Under the pieces are notes generated by a model. That model did not search any database. It saw only the letters and a list, made by a program, of their open reading frames with translations, and was not told where the DNA came from. From positions 50,906,145-50,970,144 of the forward strand of contig NC_090281.1 in assembly GCF_037392515.1 (NCBI RefSeq): a DNA stretch of 64,000 nt, in the 5' to 3' direction. A program made the position numbers and the translations under genes. Shown piece by piece: positions 35,517-48,400 of the stretch (position 1 is its first letter; each line of letters begins with the position of its first letter). This DNA comes from Haliotis asinina (Eukaryota; Mollusca; Gastropoda; Lepetellida; Haliotidae).

Positions 35517-37301
35517 AAAGGTCACATGCAACCAAAAAATCCAACATAATTAAAACACATTTATCACTTATTCATGACATAAAATATATAGTGCTGCTTG
35601 TAAAAAACAAATAAAGAAAATCATAAGCGTACAATCGCAATTCAAAAGTGCAATATTTTGTCCTTGGGCTTACTTCCCTCGAAACGAAGTCCTCGGGATA
35701 CCGAAACCCAGTCATAGCAGGTGGATGTGCACTCAAGTGTATCGAAGGCTTCCGAATGGCTCGTTCATTTGCTGATACATTGAGGGCTCATAGTGTGTTC
35801 AGAAAGATGATCTGTTTGATGGGCATTTTAGAAGTGTGACGAGTCGCAAGAAAGTAAGATTCTTTATGGATAACAACTTTTATTGTACTTCATGTGTCAT
35901 TTCAGTATGGATTCATATACCATTGTCAAACAAAATCATATATACTAGAAGAAGTTGTTATCCATAAAGAATGTATGTAGAAATGTTGGGTTTAGTAAAT
36001 ACATGACTTAAGGCACCACTTCAAGATCTGTCTCATATATCTGCCAAGATCTGCTGAAAGATATGAAATGGTTTTCGAGTTGTGCTCCGGGAACGAAGCC
36101 CACCCCTCCATTTTGAGACTAAGTCCGAAATGTTTCCATGGAAACCAAGAAAATAATAAATCACAAAAACCTGTACATAGCAAAAGGCACCACTTTGGGT
36201 TCTGCAACATATATCTACGAAGTTTTGCTGACAGATATTAAGAAGTTTTTTTGAGTTCAGCTACGGAAACGAAACACACCTCTCACTTTTGGGACAAAGT
36301 CCAAAACATTCCATGGAAACCGAGAAAAATATAAATCACAAAACCTGTAAATACCAAAAGGCACCACTATAGGTTGTGACTAATATATCTACCAAGTTTT
36401 TCAGAAAAATATTGAACAGTTTTTGAGTTATGCTCCGGAAACGAAGCCCATCCCTTCATTTTGGGACTAGGTCCGAAATGTTTACATGGAAACCAAGAAA
36501 ATAATAAATCACAAAAACCTATACATAGCAAAAGGCACCACTTTAGGTTCTGCAACACATATCTACGAAGTTTTGCTGACAGATATTAAGAAGTTTTATT
36601 GAGTTCGGCTCCGGAAACGAAACACACCTCTCACTTTTGGGACAAAGTCCGAAACATTCCAAGTTTTGCACAAAAATGTTGAACGGTTTTTGAGTTCTGC
36701 TCCGGAAATGAAATCTACTCCACCATTAGAATAACACCACCATGTTCCATGGAAAAACAAAAAAATATAAAAACACTAAAAATCTGTAAATAGCAAAAGG
36801 TACATATCTATCAAGGCATATAGGTGTTAAGTTTAATTTGCATGTGGTCAATGACTGAAGCTGTGTATTACATATTGTCTTTAGCAGACAGGCAGGCAGA
36901 CATATAGGTGTCATTAAACCAGACATTGAGCTTTCTTTGTGACAGAGGCTGCTCACCACAATCAACAAGTTTTTTTATGTCACAAATAGATTATTTACTT
37001 GTTTGTGTACACAACATACAGCTCATGACCTCATACTCCGTGCATGCATATTGTTTCAAGCTCCGCGAACCTGTTCAGTGCACATGCATTATGCGTGCAG
37101 CGCAACACAGCTGTTGAAACCACTGTTTCCCCCCAGCTCTGGGGGAAACTTAGTGAATCGTTTTAACTCCGATTTTGCTGGCTTTTTTCTCATTGCATTT
37201 TTTCGATGAATATTTGGTATTTTAGATGATTTGTTTTGGTAACTGCATACCGAAAGGTATCAGAATCTTCAAAGTTTTGTTTTACGTTGCATGTGACCTT
37301 T
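35517..37301. mobile_element. 1.8-kb inverted-repeat element carrying a ~175-bp tandem array
   Basis: Perfect 16-bp terminal inverted repeats AAAGGTCACATGCAAC (35517-35532) and its complement (37286-37301). AACT flanks both sides (35513-35516 and 37302-37305). Inside are an inverted pair ATTCTTTATGGATAACAACTT (35859 and about 35950-35970) and a tandem array at about 36007-36800. The uninterrupted repeat at 10100-10160 shows the site before insertion. No protein-coding frame recognised; the superfamily is unknown. Confidence 0.85.
36007..36800. repeat. Tandem array, ~175-bp unit, 4 to 5 units
   Basis: Each unit begins AAGGCACCACTT and contains TATCTACGAAGTTTTGCTGA, GAGTT..GCTCCGGAAACGAA, GGGAC.AAGTCCGAAA, CCATGGAAACC and ATAAATCACAAAA. 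Unit starts lie near 36009, 36186, 36361 and 36533. The last unit is a fusion with an internal junction. Confidence 0.85.
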
Positions 37302-37560
37302 AACTTTGACCTGTTTGAAGCATGGGTATCAGATTGTACACTTCAGCCAATCTGTGTGAATGAAATGAATCGAATCTTGCATCTTGCTGTTTTCCCTGCA
37401 GGTACTGTCTCAGTAAAGTTGCCACTGGGTTATTCCCCTTCTCATAGTTTTGTCAAAATTTATTCATTGGAATGCGAGGCAAATTTTTTGTAGCCACGGC
37501 TAGATTTTGCAGAGACACCAGAAAAAAAAGATTTAGAGTTATCTCCCTTCCAAAGATTTG
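37302..37560. repeat. Dispersed repeat D, right part
   Basis: TTTGAAGCATGGG, GCTAGATTTTGCAGAGAC and AGATTTAGAGTTATCTCCCT continue the repeat interrupted at 35516. About 150 bp more lies between the first two blocks here than at 10130-10155. Confidence 0.6.
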
Positions 37561-38480
37561 CTGTCACACAAGTGCACAGAGCATGTGAACAAAACTGATG
37601 ACGTCCCTCCCCTCCCTAGAACAAAATGGGTGAGACACCCTACCCCTAAAATCATCACCACCCTGCCTCACCATGATGAACAGTCCCTTATTTTACACTT
37701 CGTAAACTGACAGCACACCTGTCTTTCTGCTTGTTTATGTTGCTCATCTAAATGTCACGTGTCCAGACACATGATATCCTTGTCTAAATTTAAGACTTTG
37801 GAAACAAGTTAGGTCCATTTCGGTAAGAGTTCCACTCATAACTATGGACTATCTATTTATTATTATCATTTCGAGGTATTAGTGTTAGGACTTGGGTCTT
37901 AGGATTTGGATTAGGATATGGTTTGGGGTTACGGCAACATTTAGTGTGAAGGAGTTTTGATAAATAAACATTTGTTCTTAATTATAGAATGATAAAATAA
38001 AACAGGGGTTACGGGTGGAAATCCTTCCGCCATTTCTTATAGAAAACTGAATGCTTTGCTAGAACTTCCGTTAATTTGTACCTGATGAGGTTCGAGCTAG
38101 TATAATTGCAATCTGAGGAGTACCAACCCTACAGGTCACCACTGAACACATGTACGTTTCTGCACGCCAGTTTGTGCGTGGATCCTCTGAGTCCCATCAC
38201 GATGAGCCTGAAGAATAACTCATATCTTTGAAGGGGATTTAGCAAGAGCATACCAGTACCATGGGAAAAGCCTTAATTAAAAGCCTAAAAGGTGACGCCG
38301 TCACGGTCATGTTCCGGACGATCACTATTAATGAGCACTTGTTCTGTTACCTTTCTACCTTTGGTACATGGAAGTTACTTTTTAAAGCAAACTACCTACG
38401 CGAATGTCATTAATTAAAAAGCAGCAAACCTCATACAACTCAATCACTTCATAGGAAAACGTTTTCACGCCGGTACCTCA
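37560..38480. other. Intergenic between GEMIN8 and WDR17
   Basis: No repeat or exon identified. A 5' UTR exon of GEMIN8 should lie upstream of 34956 on the minus strand, possibly here; I could not choose among several weak donors. Confidence 0.4.
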
Positions 38481-38485
38481 AACTT

Positions 38486-38560
38486 GAAACCGGAAGTAAA
38501 TGCAAGCGGAAGTATAAGCAAGCATGCGCGTTGGATATGTTTGATCACGTGACTCAAATG
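38486..38560. promoter_or_regulatory. Probable (possibly bidirectional) promoter between GEMIN8 and WDR17
   Basis: Two ETS-like sites, CCGGAAGT (38490-38497) and GCGGAAGT (38506-38513), an NRF1-like GCATGCGC (38522-38529) and an E-box TCACGTGA (38546-38553), all within 65 bp. This mix is typical of TATA-less housekeeping promoters. It lies about 100 bp before the predicted first exon end of WDR17. Confidence 0.55.
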
Positions 38561-38564
38561 GTTG

Positions 38565-38642
38565 CGAGCAGAAAGTGTATTTATTCTTGTCTGCTTGATG
38601 TATGAAATGCCTCGGTGTTGACAGATAGCAGTGTGTAGCCAG
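38565..38642 (+). other. WDR17: Predicted non-coding first exon of WDR17
   Basis: Ends GTGTGTAGCCAG with donor GTATAT at 38643. The start is not defined by sequence. The first coding exon has a 5' acceptor at 42388, so at least one upstream exon is required; this is the best candidate because of the promoter motifs before it. Confidence 0.4.
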
Positions 38643-38835
38643 GTATATATTTTTCGTTGTTTTTACTGCGATAATATGAAAATGCCCATGTCACCAACAT
38701 AAAGGAGATGATATGGGCTGACAGTAGTTAGAACCTATCCAGAAGAGGCATCATTCTGCAGTGAGTGTTCGAAGTTAGTTAGTGTTAGATATGCTCCCCA
38801 CTCACAGATCTTTTGTCTTTCCCGTTAACTTCATT

Positions 38836-38936
38836 TGCTTTTCCCGGTAGTCGCCTCTTATGACAAGCAAATAGTCGCCTTTCACGGCAAGCATGGGTTG
38901 CTGAAGACCTATTCTACCCTGGGACCTTCACGGGTT
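38836..38936 (-). repeat. SINE family A, 5' part, minus
   Basis: GTAGTCGCCTCTTATGACAA, CAAGCATGGGTTGCTGAAGA and GGGACCTTCACGGG: the family head in reverse, with no 3' tail. Confidence 0.8.
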
Positions 38937-39225
38937 GTAGGCTTATGAATGAAGAGTCATATACATTTCTCAGTTATGCTTATAGCTGCATTCGTTCAGG
39001 CATTTTTTATTTGGCATTATGGCAATAATGGTGAAATGAATTGGATTGCTGTGCAGAGGCATAATCATGATAATGTTAACCGTTACATTTGCATATGAAA
39101 GTATAGTCATATTAAAACAGAAAGTGTTTTGATGATTCAGTTCACTATCCCACCCCTAATGTATCGTGTACATTGTCCTTAACAATGTGTAATGCAGTCC
39201 TCAGCATAGTTTTGTTTGCTTGTTG

Positions 39226-39400
39226 TTTAATGTTGTACTCAACAATATTCCAACTGTATGGTGGCTGGACCAGACAATCCTGTGATCAACAGTGTTAGCT
39301 TCGCTCTATTCAAATATAATGAATGCATGGGTTAACCCAGTAAATAAAACTGACCACCCAGTCCTGTTAGTCACCTCTTACGACATGCATAGGTAGATGA
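39226..39400 (-). repeat. SINE family A, minus, diverged
   Basis: Blocks ACTCAACAATATTCCAACTG, CTGGACCAGACAATCCTGTG and GTCACCTCTTACGAC lie in family order. Confidence 0.65.
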
Positions 39401-40344
39401 GTATCATATCTAATCCAGATCTTGTGCAACTCTTCATACAAGGATCAAACTTTGGGTTTAATGCAAATTTTATTTTTTGCCAAGTAACATTGTTTAAAGA
39501 GGTTACATACTAAATAAGAAAAGGTAAAGAAATTGCTAAATTTGGTGTCATTTTGTAGAAAAATGTGTCCCAAATCTAATCATGTAATAAAACTAGCAAG
39601 TCACCACAGCATTTGTTTGACAAGTGACAGCTGCTTGTGGCACCGACTGCTAAAAGTAGTATGTCAATAAGAGTTCTCTTAAAAGCAAATTGTTTGCCTT
39701 CATTATGTTTGGGGTTTTTTTTGTGAAGATGTTTGAGTATTGATATAAAATAAAGCAGGAACATTAATTTTCAAGGTAGTATGTAGGATTTGACACATCA
39801 ATTAACACCAAATAAAACAGGAATTTCTAAACAAAATATTGATTTATCAATGAAAAAAATATTTTGATAATAACAAGATTCTTTTTATGAAATGATTTTT
39901 CTAGAGTAAATTCACACAAGATTGATATTCAAAAATAAATAAAAAAACATGTTACCCAAGGTTAACAACGGTATATCCAATAAAACAGCATACTGAAATT
40001 AAACTTGGTAAGGGGGGATAACTCTTGCCCTGGTTCATCTCAGGATAAGTGCTTGTGTAGCCAAAACATCATGAAATATGATTAGAAGCAAGATAAAGGA
40101 AACTAACTGAATAACATTACTACATGCTCCTACTGTCACATCCCATCGCATATGGTATGCACAGTATCCAGCCTCTTTATGATAAATCTTTTTAGATAAA
40201 CACCCATGCACATCACCACAAGGATGGTCAGTGTATGGGTTTATCATTTTATGTTGCTTTCAGTTATATGCTGTGAGTGTAACAGCAGGGAACACAAACG
40301 TGTGTTTCACAATGTGTAACCTTGGATGGAGAGAGAAGATTCAG

Positions 40345-40602
40345 GGTGGAATAGGCCTTCAGCAACCCATGCTTGCCGCAGTTAAAAAAGGCGACCATGC
40401 AAGGCAACTAACAGAATCGTGTGATCATGCTTGCTGACTTGGTTACCACATGTCATCGGTTCCCAATTGTGCAGATCGATGCTCATGCTGTTGATCACTT
40501 TATTGTCTGGTCCAGACTTGATTATGTACAGATCGTCACCGTATAGCTGGAATATTGCTGAGTGAGACGTTTATAAAAGTAAAGCAAGTCACTCACTCAA
40601 AG
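40345..40602 (+). repeat. SINE family A copy in WDR17 intron 1
   Basis: AGGCCTTCAGCAACCCATGC, GTCATCGGTTCCCAATTG, CAGATCGATGCTCATGCTGT and AGCTGGAATATTGCTGAGTG, ending in a CACTCACTC tail. Near full length. Confidence 0.85.
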
Positions 40603-40609
40603 AGAAAAA

Positions 40610-42388
40610 AAACAATATGTTTCACTGTCTGTGTGTTTGTTGGAGTGACACCAGTCTATCCCTCAAAAGCAATGCACCTCTCACAAACACACATGCTTAA
40701 CTAATGGATGACTAGAGACTATCACAGTTTGTTCACCAGTTCCATGATTTGTAGTCCAATAAGACTTGCTTGGAATAACCTCACAGCCTGAGGTGATAAT
40801 CTGATTAATCGTGATGGAAATGATTATCTGCAATTTGGACTTTGGTTTCAGGCTGTGCATTATAATCAACTATGTATTATAATGATCAAGATATGCATTT
40901 CCTGAGTCATGTTATCAAGGTGATCTATATGTTGGGTTTCATTAGATGAAATGATATGGATCAAATGAAAAGCTGTGAGTTTTTTTTTTCTCAGCAATGA
41001 ATCAATCATGCTGATGTAAGTATTAGTCTTGTTGGTGACACATTATCAAATATAGATTGTGTATCACAGAAGCTTTCACAGAACTATGCAGATATTACCA
41101 ATGCCCATTTCATGTAAGTGTGTTTATTTGACTTTGAACTTGTACAAAGCAATTCCCACTCATTGAAGTGTCAAAAATGGTATTTTATCATTTTTTAAAT
41201 ATTTTCTTTGTGAGCGTTACATCATTTTTCTATCATGTTAATGTTGCACAGGAATCTCAAATCAGTGTGTAGGAATCAAATCATGGGTCTGTCACTACTG
41301 AATAAATCAATATTCATTTTCATCTTGTATGTACTTAATATATTGAGGTTTGCCTGGATATTAATTAGGGTTGTTATTATTCTGTGGCATGTTGTTTATG
41401 GAAGTGAAGTATATGTGTTGACTTGGACCAATTAAGATAGTCAACACTTATTACATATTTTCACTGGGTTTCATATGTCTGTGCAATAACATTAACATGA
41501 TTAAGCATGATTTGTTATTGATTAGTGTGATTTCGTGTGATCAAGGCTTGCTAATCAAGGCTTCTCTATTAACCAAATTGATTATTTGTCACTTTGGTGA
41601 CAAATGACAGCAGCGCAACTACAGACATGAACTGTTTCCTGAGGGATTAACTGATCAATATCGTTTGGACCTGAGCTTGAAAGGATTAAACCGTGACATT
41701 AGTCATGAACTATTGCAATTTTTAAATAACAAAGATCTTTTTGAGTTCCGAAATCTATTGCAGCATGTATGTCCACATACACGTTACTGCAAGTAACTAC
41801 GATAAGGTTTATATGTGATAAAACCAGTGTGGATATTACGATTTTGAGAAATCACTCTCTCACCCTTTATGAAATCAGATTGTTAGTAGTGTTTCTCCAG
41901 TGTTCGCTAAAACTGAATTTTTATGGGTTTTTTGGGTTTGTTTTTTTTCAAAAAAGGTGTTCCCTTTGAATTTGGGTGTAATTTATCAGAGCAAGATTCA
42001 ATGACAACAGAATCTGTCCAAGTCGGGCATTATGTTCATGATGATAATCAATAGTTTACATATTTTATTTGACAGTAATGTGGTCTGTAGTCATTTGCAT
42101 GTTAAACCATTACTGTCAGCACGTTTGAAAGTTATTCTATTGTTTCAGTGAGTAGAATAAACTGCTAATTTGTTTGTGTATTCATTATCCAATTTTCATG
42201 TTCATTCCCAAATATTCATGTGTGTCATGTTATTCTGATGAGGGATTCGTTGCAGCACTCTACGTGAGGTAAAGTGGCAGTGTCATTTATGTGTTACTGT
42301 GTAGCAGTAGCAATAACCAAGTCTCTGAAAATACTAAACATCCATTGCAAATGTGAACAATGCTTTCCACCTTTCGTTATGGTTTCAG
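40610..42388. other. Rest of WDR17 intron 1
   Basis: AT-rich, no repeat or open frame I can assign. It ends in the acceptor GGTTTCAG at 42381-42388. Confidence 0.5.
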
Positions 42389-42437
42389 CATGAGTGTGAC
42401 AGGCAACAGGAGGTACACATAGCAGGAACGCAGGACG
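42389..42437 (+). promoter_or_regulatory. WDR17 5' leader with a short upstream ORF
   Basis: The exon begins C and then ATG (42390-42392), which opens an 11-codon frame MSVTGNRRYT ending at TAG (42420-42422). The WDR17 start ATG follows at 42438. An upstream ORF this close could lower translation; that is inference. Confidence 0.6.
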
Positions 42438-45400
42438 ATGGTGAAGCAGGTGGGGCTGCTGTCAGCGGGCTGTCAGCCCTGGAACCATGATGTCTGTGAC
42501 TCCAGTCATGACCGTTTTGCATACTGTGCTACTTTGGCGATATATGTCTACCAGGTGTGTCTGCTCTGGGCCCCTCACTCTTACTTCAAATGTGTGTGTC
42601 CTTTTACATAACTGCTACTCCATGTGAGATTGTGACCAGTCCTTTGATAATGTATAAATCAAAGATATTGCTGTAATATCATAAGGTTTCCCTCCTGCTT
42701 TCCCTAAGATTGAATCCGTGTGATAAATTTTGGCAGTCTCCTCTCTGTTTGCTGTGTCTGTCTTTTTTTTCCCTTAATCTCACCACTTCCTCACATCCCC
42801 TCCCCAGTTATCAATTACCAATTCCTGTCATCATAATCAGGTGATCAGTAGTGCTGATGGTCGCTCACATTATGCAGATTGGTAATCAGAGCTCAGTGAT
42901 CGATCAATAATCAATTGTAATCGTTAATGCCATCCCAAGTCTCATGTGAGCAATAACAAGACACAACATAACATTGTACAAACGACACAGACACCCATTT
43001 ATACCACAAGTAAGATGATCAAGGACAATTCCTGTTGAGACACACCCGAATATATTATTTACATTGCAGTTTTTCAAGTCAGGATGTCCTACTTTAACAT
43101 GAAATAAATCATACTTTACAAAGTGTGATATTATGTTTAATTTTATTTTTTTATTAGTATTTTTAAATTAGTCTCTTGAGCCCATTGATAATCGCTGATG
43201 CAAGAGAATTTGATTGATTGACCAATTATTTGATCTGTGGCTCCAACAGTTGTGCTCAGTGTGCTTAAATCAGGATATCACTAAGATAACATGTATGGTG
43301 CCAAAACTATCATTTCCCCATTACTATTGATATTGCTCAGTCTATATTAATAAATCATTGTGTTAAAGATTCTGCAGGTAAGTCTGTATATAAGTTACAA
43401 GGTAGGTGAGTCAGACTGCACCAGTTTAGATAAAAAAAATTGATAATGCGGTTACTTGAATTATAAGGTTAGATAGCATGTTAAACAATGTGCAGCGTAG
43501 CAGTGAGCTTCTCATAAGTAATGTCTGCTTATGTCATTTGTATCTGGCTGAAATCAATTATCACAAGTAAAACATGAAACAGTCTGTTCTCATACCCATA
43601 AATCAGCTGTGTAGTTTGCACACAGTTTGATATCAGGGGTCAAATTGATATATGTCAGTGCAGTCTGTGCACACAATCTTGTGGCGTTTTAAGCAAGGCC
43701 AAGGTTACTGTGATGGGTCATAGGTAATAGTGTACAAGTTGAATTTGCGAGACACCTTGTAATTTGGAAAGTAGCTGGCACCAATAGGCATTGTCTGCTC
43801 AGTAAGCACAAACACTGTTGATATGTTACCTTTGTAACAAACAATCTTGTAGTCCTTATGGTATGAGCATTAAGAAGAAGAGGCACACTTTGTGTTTTAG
43901 AATTACGTAGCTGGATTGGCTAAAGGGACAACCCTTATTACAAAAAAGACAAATGCTTGATGTCCTGTTGTAATTGACAAATGTGTGACAAAAGTAGAAA
44001 GCTGACTTTTTAGAACTGGGTGCAAGCATTTAAGACCTTGGATAGAAAAAAGGTCCTGAATAGAGAATGCACTAAATGTCTGAATGCAGTGATATTTAAC
44101 ACTTGTAATGTACCAATGTGAATTCTCCACAATAACCATAGGGACAATCACTCCTGATACTTTGAAACCATAATGTTTGTCTCCTGGTGCAAGATGTGAG
44201 TAGCCTTGTCCCGATTCCTTGAAATCCCAGTGGGTCACAGTTATGATCATGAATGAGGCACTAATGAAGAACATAAAGGGCATGCTGGGCCAAGTGTCTA
44301 AGGCGCCAGGTGAGTGATCCAGTAAGCATGGTAAGCTTGAAGTGTCCGGGTCGAGCCCACCTGTGCCCAAGTGTAAAAACATGGGAGTCAGTTTTATGTG
44401 CAGACTCTTTCGGTGTTGTCACTACCCCTAGTGTGCAGTACACAACCCTGTGCACTTAACAGAACCCACAAATACGTGACCAGATGGTGGCCAGATGAAT
44501 ATGTGCAAACACCTATTTGTGGGTACAGCAACATGCAGTAATTTAGGACAAAGTATTGTGGGTATGTGTCTGTCACAGTCCATCCAGTTGTGAATGGGTA
44601 CCTTACAAGGATGGGAAAGCCTTTAATGACTCCGTGCATCTAGTGAAGATGTATGATCCCCAGGGACTTGAGAATGATAATACGATGTGGTGTTGAGGTT
44701 GATCTGATGATCAAGGGGGAAAAGATGCAAGCACAAGTTGCATGAATATGTGTGCTATATAAATATCCTATGATATGATCACAGAGTTTAAAGCACTTTC
44801 AGATTCCACTGAATATGAAGAAAATGTACTGAAAATAAAGTATAGCAACTCATCTGTGTGTGGAAGTTCATTTTCAATTCATTTGGTATGTCGAAGAACA
44901 AAAAAAGCATAACATGGTGCAGCCAATATTTTAGCTGTGTAGCTGATTTACTCATTCATTCACCAGATGTGGAATTACAACAAAAGAAACCATAACATAT
45001 GTTTTACGCAAGACACGTTTTAGTAATCATTTACAAACATAATGGAGTCTGTAGTATTCAGTGTGGTAACCTAGTGGTGTTCGCTCATCATGCAAAAGAG
45101 CCTGCTTTCACCCCCACATCTGTAAAATGGGTTCAGCCCATTTCTGGTGTTTCCCAATAGAGTATTGCTGGAATATTTCAAAAAGAGGCATAAAAGTAAA
45201 CTCAGCCACTCTGTCCTTATTTTCTATATCTTGATTTAAATAATTATCATTATTGTTTTGTTATTACTATAATTATGATTTTTAGACATCAAATGACAAC
45301 CAACCTTCATGGTGTTAATATTTCAGCTTGACAGACAATTCAACGAATTCAAGCTGGTGTCTATTATGTCAGAACACAAAAAGACCATCACAGCCTTCAG

Positions 45401-48400
45401 TTGGAACCCACGCAACCCAGACATCTTCGTCAGCTCAAGCGCTGACCACAAGCTCATCGTCTGGAACATTTCCGAACAGAAAGTGGTATCATTGTTGTCA
45501 AATACCAAAGAGGCCCCTTGCTCTGTAGGCTGGTGTCCATATGATACAGATATCATTTCCTTCATTTCATCCCGAGGGCCCATGTACTCCTGGAACTACA
45601 AGTTGGACAATGGGGTGACAGTGGTCAGGGAGGCACAGAGTTTCAACAGTGATGTTTGTCAGCTGCGGTGGCACCCCAAGAGTCTTGGCAAAGTGGTGTT
45701 TGGTCATGTGGATGGGAGCATATCAGTTTGTAACATAGGTAGACTTTCATCCTAGTCCTTTGGGGTTTCAGGGTAAAACAATTTGATGGGTTTTATAGCT
45801 TGTTTCAGATGCATGATCTGTTTTGAACATATCTGATGAAATTGTCAAGTACTTACAAGCATATTCCTCAGGGAGTTGAGAATGCTAAACAACTAACCAG
45901 TGCATTATGTGAGCAATTCTGAGTGTACTTTAGGGTGTTGATTTGTCTCATAATGATTATACACATTGTTAATTTTTGTTGCTTCCGCTGCTGCTGTTGC
46001 TGATGCAGATGCTTTTATTATATGTGGCATCTGTTTTCAGGTTCCAAAAGTAGGAAGCATGTGTTCAGGCCTGATGACCTGGAGGATTCAGAGGAAGTGG
46101 ATCCTGTCACATCACTTGAGTGGGACCCGTTGTCTGCAGAGTACTTGCTGATGGCTAACCTCCACTATGGGGTGCGGCTGGTGGACACACAATCCCTGGT
46201 GGTCATCATGATGTTCCAGCTCCCTAGTGCTGCAGCTCACATTCAGACTCTATCTTGGGTCAGTGGGGCACCTGGCATGTTCCTTACAGGGGGTGAGTAG
46301 CGGTCTTGGATGTTCTTCCAGAGGGAGTTAGACATGTCACCTGGATGTCCCGGAAGTGGGAGTAGAACAAAGTATCTGGTATCTTACTACAAGGGAAAGT
46401 AAAACAGGATGCCTTTTGGTCCCAGAAAGGGCAAGTAGAACAGTGCATCGGGTTGTTCCTGAAGAAGGATGTATATGAGAGCACCTGCTTATTCCTTAAG
46501 GAAAGCAGAACACACCTTTAACATCATCCTTGTTTGGTGACAATAGAATGGGACACCTGCATGTTCCTAAACCTCAAAGAAATCTTTGCACAGGCTTGTT
46601 TCTTAATGTTCAGATTGGCATGGGCACATGCAGTGTATAAGTAGAAGCTATAAGCTTCAAGGAAAACTAGCCTACATTTTATGACATTACTGCTAGTTAT
46701 GACTGCTGATGATGTTTCAATTACATGTCATGTAGATGAGTATAAGCAACAGCACCAACACTAACTTTGGCTTGATCATGTTCCCAGATTCCCACCATGG
46801 CACATTACGGATATGGAATGTCTCAAAAAGCACACCAATTGAAAATGTCCGCTTGAAGAAAACAGGGTTCCATGCCCTGCAGGTAGTCTACAACCCATAC
46901 ACAGAAACTAAAGAAGAGAATTCTTCACGAGAAAAGTTTATATCATCAACCAGTCAGGCTATGGCGCCGTCCAAGACCACCCAGTCTAACTTTGCCCTGC
47001 CCCCGGCCAGGCTGGTGTGTACATTCAAGGATGGGGGTGTCGGCTTATATGACCTAGGCAGGCGGAGGTGGAACTTCTTAAGAGATCAGGTATGTCAGTG
47101 CCAGGCTTTAACATAAATAACTTGAAATTGTGTAGAAAAATGCTCATGATGTTGATCGCAGGATTGTCTGATTCAGACTTATTTACAGATTGCCGCCAAA
47201 CTAAAACCACTCACTCACTCACTCACTCACTCACTCACTCACTCACTCACTCACTCACTCACTCGCATAATTAAGAATAGAAAACTGAGAGTTCACCAAA
47301 ATATTCAGAAAGAGTATCAAGTTACATCTGTAGTTGTAGTGAATGTATAATATAGTACTGTTAAGATATAGAACCTTTGTAGAGATCCAGGTTAAAGCTG
47401 GTGTTCAACCATCCATACTTGATGTTTACATGGCAGCTAGCATCATCATGTGGTAAGGCTCATTTACCTGTTGGTGTGGGATGATGGGGTAGGCACTTTC
47501 TCATCATGCCTGAGGTATGGGTTTGATCCCATCATGTATTGCCTGTACCTATTGTTCCCAACCATGATATTGCTGGAATATTGCTAAAAACAGAGTAAAA
47601 CTTAACTCAGTCAGTCACTTATTGGTGCACATCATTGTCTTCTAACTGTGTGGAATATGCAAGTACTAATATATTTCAGGGACATATGGAGACGATATTT
47701 GACTGCAAGTTTAAACCAGATGATCCTGACAGGTTGGCCACCGCAAGTTTTGACGGAACAATCAAAGTGTGGGACATTAATACAATGAAAGCAGTGAGTA
47801 AGCAGTTGACATGCAGAGTTATGAGTGCAGGCTATGTTCTTCACTTAGGATCATATTGTATCTTATTACCAACTCTAGTTCTGTGTCAGAGAAAGAATGT
47901 TGTTTTATGACACAGTTATCAAAATCACAGCTCTGTCATCTCAGCCTAAGCATAAATCCACTGTTTTTGGTTATTATGAGACAAATCCATACTGTAACAT
48001 ACATCGTCATTGATAGCATATATTTATAGGTATAAAGCTTATAACACCAACCTTTTTTGGCATCTGGGAGAAAAGAGAGAGTTACACTAGCGGCAGAATC
48101 ATTGTATGTGATGTCTTGAGTATGAGTGGCATTGCGACATCAACAACCATTCATCTTTGAGAAAAGGAATTCCTTTCATGAAAACTTCAGACATTCTGAC
48201 AAAGGCACAGATGGTCCTGTTGTAAAAATCAAAAGTCACACTTTTCTCTCTGCAGAGTTGTGTACCTTGACACAACCACAAGGTATCAATCACAGTTTGC
48301 CCTGATTTTGTTTCTACGTTTGTCAGCACTATACCACTTAATGCAGTGGGGTGGTAGCCTAGTGGTTAAAGTGTTCGCTTGCCATGCCGAAGACTAGAGT

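Noticed and set aside
43903-44639. Minus-strand frames of 159 and 81 codons inside WDR17
   Set aside because: No domain and no splice or promoter context; part of the area looks like a tRNA-headed SINE.
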